From the NCBI GenBank assembly GCA_937883885.1, contig CAKZXL010000583.1, positions 1 to 10,156 of the forward strand: 10,156 nt of DNA, read 5' to 3'. Position numbers and translations under genes: made by a program. Source of the stretch: an uncultured Aquincola sp. (GTDB lineage: Bacteria > Pseudomonadota > Gammaproteobacteria > Burkholderiales > Burkholderiaceae). The notes beneath the pieces are model-generated. The model ran no database searches and had not been told where the DNA came from. It saw nothing but the letters and a program-made list of their open reading frames with translations. Below are positions 6,932-10,156 of the stretch, one piece after another. Numbering within the stretch: the stretch's first letter is position 1; every line of letters begins with the position of its first letter.

Positions 6932-7688
6932 GGACGACGCGCCCAAGCCGCCGGCCGGGGGCAACCGGCCCGCTTCCAGCTACGCACGCTTCATCCCGCG
7001 GGAAGAGCTGCAGGGCTTTGCCGCCTGGCGGCCCGACAGCTTCGGCAGCGCCTTCGACGAGATTCCGGCCAGCCTGCGGCGCGCGCCCGAGCCGCCGCCG
7101 GCACCGCCGCCGCCCGAGCCCGTGCCCGAGCCGCCGCCGCCCGCCGGCCCCACGATGGCAGAGCTGCAGGCCGCCGCGGCCGAAGCACGCCAGGGTGGTT
7201 ATCAAGACGGCTACCGCGACGGCCTGGTGGCGCTGGAAGGCTTCAAGCAGAGCTTTGCGCAGCAGATGTCGGCCCAGGTGGGCCAGCTGGTGAACGCCTT
7301 CCAGGCGCAGCTGGACGCGCTGGAACAGCAGCTGGCCGCCACCGTGGCCGCCACCGCCACCCAGCTGGCGCGCCAGGTGGTGCGGGCCGAGGTCACGGCC
7401 CGGCCCGAGCTGGTGGCCCGCGTGGCCGAAGAGGCGGTGAACGCGGTGCTGCTGTCGGCCCGCCACATCCGCGTGTTCGTCAACCCCGACGACCTGCCCA
7501 TGGTGGCCAGCGGCGCGGCCGAGGCGCTGGAAGCGCGTGGCGCGCGGCTGATGCCTTCTTCGCAGGTGCTGCGCGGCGGCTGCCTGATCGAGTCCGACGT
7601 CGGCCGCATCGACGCCCGCATCGACAGCCGCTGGACCCAGGCCGCCGCGGTGCTGGGCCAGGAAGTGCCTTACGAGGGCGAAGCATGA
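6915..7688 (+). CDS. fliH: FliH, regulator of the flagellar export ATPase
   Basis: The 257-residue cytosolic protein forms a dimer that holds FliI near the export gate and restrains its ATPase activity. Near the N-terminus [20 protein letters not shown] is a typical conserved block. A proline-rich linker (15 prolines in residues 58-79) is followed by the family's glycine-spaced helix, G95-x3-G99-x3-G103. The C-terminal domain ends with [16 protein letters not shown], the FliI-binding type of ending shared with YscL. GGGAGG lies eight bases before the ATG. It overlaps fliG by 17 bp and fliI by 4 bp (ATGA). It is slightly longer than Salmonella FliH (235), mainly through the linker. Confidence 0.93.
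   Translation: MTTSSKDDAPKPPAGGNRPASSYARFIPREELQGFAAWRPDSFGSAFDEIPASLRRAPEPPPAPPPPEPVPEPPPPAGPTMAELQAAAAEARQGGYQDGYRDGLVALEGFKQSFAQQMSAQVGQLVNAFQAQLDALEQQLAATVAATATQLARQVVRAEVTARPELVARVAEEAVNAVLLSARHIRVFVNPDDLPMVASGAAEALEARGARLMPSSQVLRGGCLIESDVGRIDARIDSRWTQAAAVLGQEVPYEGEA
7085..7139 (+). repeat. 16-bp direct repeat inside the fliH proline linker
   Basis: GCCCGAGCCGCCGCCG occurs exactly at 7085-7100 and at 7124-7139, within a CCG-rich stretch coding for the proline-rich linker of FliH. The offset of 39 bases is a multiple of three, so slippage between the copies would change linker length by 13 residues without breaking the frame. Confidence 0.7.
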
Positions 7689-9091
7689 GCGCGGTGCTTT
7701 CCCACGGCGCCGAGAAGTGGCAACGCTTCCAGGCCGACCTGCAGGCCTTTGCCGCCGCGCCGCTGCCGCTGGAAAGCGAAGGCGTGCTGGTGCGCGTGAC
7801 CGGCCTGGTGCTGGAAGCGGCCGGCGTGCGCGCACCGGTGGGTTCAGTGTGTGAAGTGCGCATGGACGGCCAGCCCCCGGTGCTGGCCGAGGTGGTGGGC
7901 TTCAATGGCGACCGTGCGTTTTTGATGCCCACCGGCGAGCTGCATGGCCTGGCCAGCGGCGCCCGCGTGGTGCAGCGCGCCGCCCCGCGCGTGCCACCCC
8001 GCCTGGGCGTGGAAAACCGCCCCTGGCGCCGCAGCGAGGACCGCGGCCTGCACCTGCCCATGGGCGACGGCCTGCTGGGCCGCGTGGTGGATTCACACGG
8101 CCACCCGATGGACCGCCACGGCCCGCTGCAAGGCGTGGACACCGAACCCCTGGTGCGCCGCCCCATCAATGCGATGGACCGCGACCCGGTGCGCCAGCCG
8201 CTGGACACCGGCGTGCGTGCCATCAACGCCATGCTCACCGTGGGCCGTGGCCAGCGCATCGGCCTGTTTGCCGGCACAGGCGTGGGCAAGTCGGTGCTGC
8301 TGGGCATGATGGCCCGCTACACCCAGGCCGACGTGATCGTGGTGGGCCTGATCGGCGAGCGGGGCCGTGAAGTCAAGGAGTTCATCGAGGACATCCTGGG
8401 CGAAGAAGGCATCCGCCGTTCGGTGGTGGTGGCCGCGCCGGCCGATGCGCCGCCGCTGGTGCGCATGCAGGGCGCCAGCTATGCCACCGCGATTGCCGAG
8501 CACTTCCGCGACCGCGGCCAGCATGTGCTGCTGCTGATGGACAGCCTGACCCGCTATGCGATGGCCCAGCGCGAGATTGCCCTGGCCATCGGCGAGCCGC
8601 CGGCCACCAAGGGCTACCCGCCCAGCTGCTTTGCCAAGCTGCCACAGCTGGTGGAGCGGTCGGGCAATGGCCTGAACGGCGTGGGCAGCATCACCGCCTT
8701 CTACACCGTGCTGAGCGAAGGCGACGACCAGCAGGACCCGATCGCCGATGCGGCGCGCGGCATCCTGGACGGGCACATCGTGCTCAGCCGCGAGCTGGCC
8801 GAAGCGGGCCACTACCCGGCCATCGACGTGGAGAAGTCCATCTCGCGGGTGATGACCTCGGTGGCCACGAAAGACCACATCGACGCCGCCCGCCGCGGCC
8901 GCCAGCTGCTGGCCAAGTACAACAAGGCACGCGACCTGATCCAGCTGGGCGCCTATGCCCCCGGCCACGACCATGAGCTGGACCTGGCGGTGCGCTGCCA
9001 CCCGGCGCTGGTGTCGCTGCTGCAGCAGGGCATGCATGAACAAGCCACGCTGGAGGCCAGCCGCCGCCAGCTGGCGCAACTGGGCGCATGA
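7685..9091 (+). CDS. fliI: FliI, flagellar type III export ATPase
   Basis: The 468-residue protein is the flagellum-specific ATPase, homologous to the F1 beta subunit, which helps unfold and load export substrates at the cytosolic face. The Walker A loop is AGTGVGKS (196-203, K202). The catalytic glutamate lies in [10 protein letters not shown] (E225), and Walker B is VLLLMDS (D286). The downstream [20 protein letters not shown] block is the family signature. Length agrees with the usual 440-470, and all core residues are present. The start overlaps the fliH stop as ATGA, with GAGGG six bases upstream. It works with FliH and FliJ, encoded on either side. Confidence 0.97.
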   Translation: MSAVLSHGAEKWQRFQADLQAFAAAPLPLESEGVLVRVTGLVLEAAGVRAPVGSVCEVRMDGQPPVLAEVVGFNGDRAFLMPTGELHGLASGARVVQRAAPRVPPRLGVENRPWRRSEDRGLHLPMGDGLLGRVVDSHGHPMDRHGPLQGVDTEPLVRRPINAMDRDPVRQPLDTGVRAINAMLTVGRGQRIGLFAGTGVGKSVLLGMMARYTQADVIVVGLIGERGREVKEFIEDILGEEGIRRSVVVAAPADAPPLVRMQGASYATAIAEHFRDRGQHVLLLMDSLTRYAMAQREIALAIGEPPATKGYPPSCFAKLPQLVERSGNGLNGVGSITAFYTVLSEGDDQQDPIADAARGILDGHIVLSRELAEAGHYPAIDVEKSISRVMTSVATKDHIDAARRGRQLLAKYNKARDLIQLGAYAPGHDHELDLAVRCHPALVSLLQQGMHEQATLEASRRQLAQLGA

Positions 9092-9097
9092 CGATAG

Positions 9098-9550
9098 ATG
9101 GCTGACAACACCCAGGCCCTGGCCACGCTGCTGGAGCGCGAGACCACCGAGCGCGACAACCTGCTGACCGCGCTGCAGCAGGCGCAGGCCCGCGCCCAGG
9201 CCGCGCAGCAGCAGGCCGAGCAGCTGGTGGCCTACCGCGACGACTACCACCGCCGCTGGTCCAGCCAGTTCCGCACCGCCGGCACCATGGACATCGTGCG
9301 CTGCTATCAAGACTTTGCGCAGCGGCTGGAAGAAGCCATCGCCCAGCAGGCGCGCGTGGCCACCCATGCCGAAACGCAGGTGCAGCGCGCCCGTGAGGCG
9401 CTGACCGCGCAGGAGATCCGCGTGGCCTCGGTGCGCAAGCTGATCGAGCGCCGACAGGCCGAGGCGCTGCGCGCCGCCGAACGCCGCGACCAGAAGCAGA
9501 CCGACGAAGCCGCCAGCCGCGCCGCCTGGCGGCCCGCCACCACGGCCTGA
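9098..9550 (+). CDS. fliJ: FliJ, flagellar export chaperone/stalk protein
   Basis: The 150-residue product is almost wholly alpha-helical and rich in Ala, Gln, Glu and Arg, consistent with the two-helix coiled coil of FliJ. FliJ sits in the FliI hexamer like the gamma subunit of F1 and contacts FlhA. The segment YRDDYHRRWSSQFRTAG (residues 46-62) is a conserved-looking FliJ feature. Sequence conservation in this family is low, so the call rests on length, composition and position directly after fliI (6-bp gap). No clear Shine-Dalgarno is seen, so translation is probably coupled to fliI. Confidence 0.88.
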   Translation: MADNTQALATLLERETTERDNLLTALQQAQARAQAAQQQAEQLVAYRDDYHRRWSSQFRTAGTMDIVRCYQDFAQRLEEAIAQQARVATHAETQVQRAREALTAQEIRVASVRKLIERRQAEALRAAERRDQKQTDEAASRAAWRPATTA

Positions 9551-9601
9551 GCCGCCGCCACCGCCGCAGCCCCCCCGCCACCTGCCCGACAAGAGGTCCG
9601 A

Positions 9602-10156
9602 ATGCTGAACAACGCCGTCTCGTCCAGCCCGCTGCCCAACCTGCAGGCGCCGCGTGCGCCGCAGCCGGCCAATGGTCAGACCGGCCAGGCCGGCGCCCCC
9701 ACCGCCGCCGACGAAGCGCCCGACGCCTTTGCGCGCCAGCTGGCGCAGGCCCAGTCGGCCAAGGCCGCGGCTGCCAATGCCACCGCCGCCCGCGCCGCCC
9801 AGGCCGCGCGCGAGGCGCAGGACCGGCTGGCCCGCGAAGCCGCCGCCCCGCGCACGGCCGAAGGCAGCAAGCCGGCGGCCGAGGCCAGGCCGGCCGCCAC
9901 CGAAGAGCCCGACGCCGAAGCCACCGAAGGCGCCCCCCGCAAGACCGGCACCGACACCGAGGCCGACCCCGCCGCCTGGCTGGCCAGCCTGCTGCCCGGC
10001 GGCGCCGAGCGCCTGGCCCGTGGCGGCCTGGCCAATGGCGGCGCCGACAACGGCGGCCCCGGCGGCCGCCGCAGCGCCGGCATCGGCACCGGCAAGGCCG
10101 CACCCGGCAGCGAGCTGGCCGGCCGCATCGACGGCGCCGACGCCGCGCAGACAGCC
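9602..10156 (+). CDS. fliK: FliK, flagellar hook-length control protein, N-terminal part
   Basis: From the ATG at 9602 the frame stays open for 185 codons to the window edge. AAGAGG lies five bases before the ATG, and the gene starts 51 bp after fliJ. The product is strongly Ala/Pro/Gly-rich. It has the segment DAFARQLAQAQ and a motif AAWLASLLPGG like those in the N-terminal ruler part of betaproteobacterial FliK. FliK measures hook length and switches export from rod/hook to filament substrates through its C-terminal domain, which is beyond the window. The low-complexity sequence alone would not identify it; position after fliJ makes FliK very likely. Confidence 0.85.
   Translation, partial: MLNNAVSSSPLPNLQAPRAPQPANGQTGQAGAPTAADEAPDAFARQLAQAQSAKAAAANATAARAAQAAREAQDRLAREAAAPRTAEGSKPAAEARPAATEEPDAEATEGAPRKTGTDTEADPAAWLASLLPGGAERLARGGLANGGADNGGPGGRRSAGIGTGKAAPGSELAGRIDGADAAQTA

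Noticed and set aside
3881..6964. Open frame of 1027 codons on the minus strand opposite fliE, fliF and fliG.
   Set aside because: It is antisense to three well-supported flagellar genes. Its composition (His, Gln, Gly, Leu and Val repeats) is what the complement of GC-rich codons gives. It has no domain resemblance.
8093..9592. Open frame of 499 codons on the minus strand opposite fliI and fliJ.
   Set aside because: Same kind of GC-driven shadow: low-complexity His/Gln/Gly-rich product overlapping genes with clear catalytic motifs.

Overview
The window is very GC-rich, protein-dense bacterial DNA. The flagellar proteins and small-gene families resemble those of Betaproteobacteria, most likely Burkholderiales (the Leptothrix/Rubrivivax/Roseateles side). 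This placement rests on remembered protein resemblance, not on a search. I see no tRNA, rRNA, insertion sequence, CRISPR array, integrase or phage gene. No stretch longer than 300 bases lacks a gene.

Left end (1-227): the first 64 bases hold the N-terminus of flgG (distal rod protein) on the minus strand. A 163-bp divergent spacer follows, with an exceptional run of G-tracts on the plus strand (108-178) that fits two consecutive G-quadruplex motifs. flgF, the usual gene just upstream of flgG, is not there.

Middle (228-3610): seven tightly packed plus-strand genes with no flagellar signature. In order they encode a DUF2164 protein, an AraC-family regulator, a small cupin, a small four-cysteine (zinc-ribbon-like) protein, a YaeR/GloA2-type VOC metalloprotein, a DUF488 protein and a secreted DUF4124 protein. 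Gaps of roughly 13-50 bases and mostly good Shine-Dalgarno sequences suggest one or a few transcripts.

Right (3681-10156): a classical flagellar export/basal-body block. fliE lies on the minus strand. fliF, fliG, fliH, fliI, fliJ and the start of fliK run on the plus strand. fliG/fliH overlap by 17 bp, fliH/fliI by 4 bp, and fliI/fliJ are 6 bp apart. Their products build the MS ring (FliF), the rotor/switch (FliG), the export ATPase with its regulator and stalk (FliI, FliH, FliJ), the MS-ring/rod adaptor (FliE) and the hook-length ruler (FliK). The 176-bp fliE-fliF spacer carries a perfect 8+8 bp inverted repeat.

Overall this is an ordinary flagellar locus interrupted or flanked by a housekeeping-type gene run. 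I found no convincing new multi-gene system. The items most worth a second look are the G-tract spacer, the flgG start without flgF, and the fliE-fliF palindrome.
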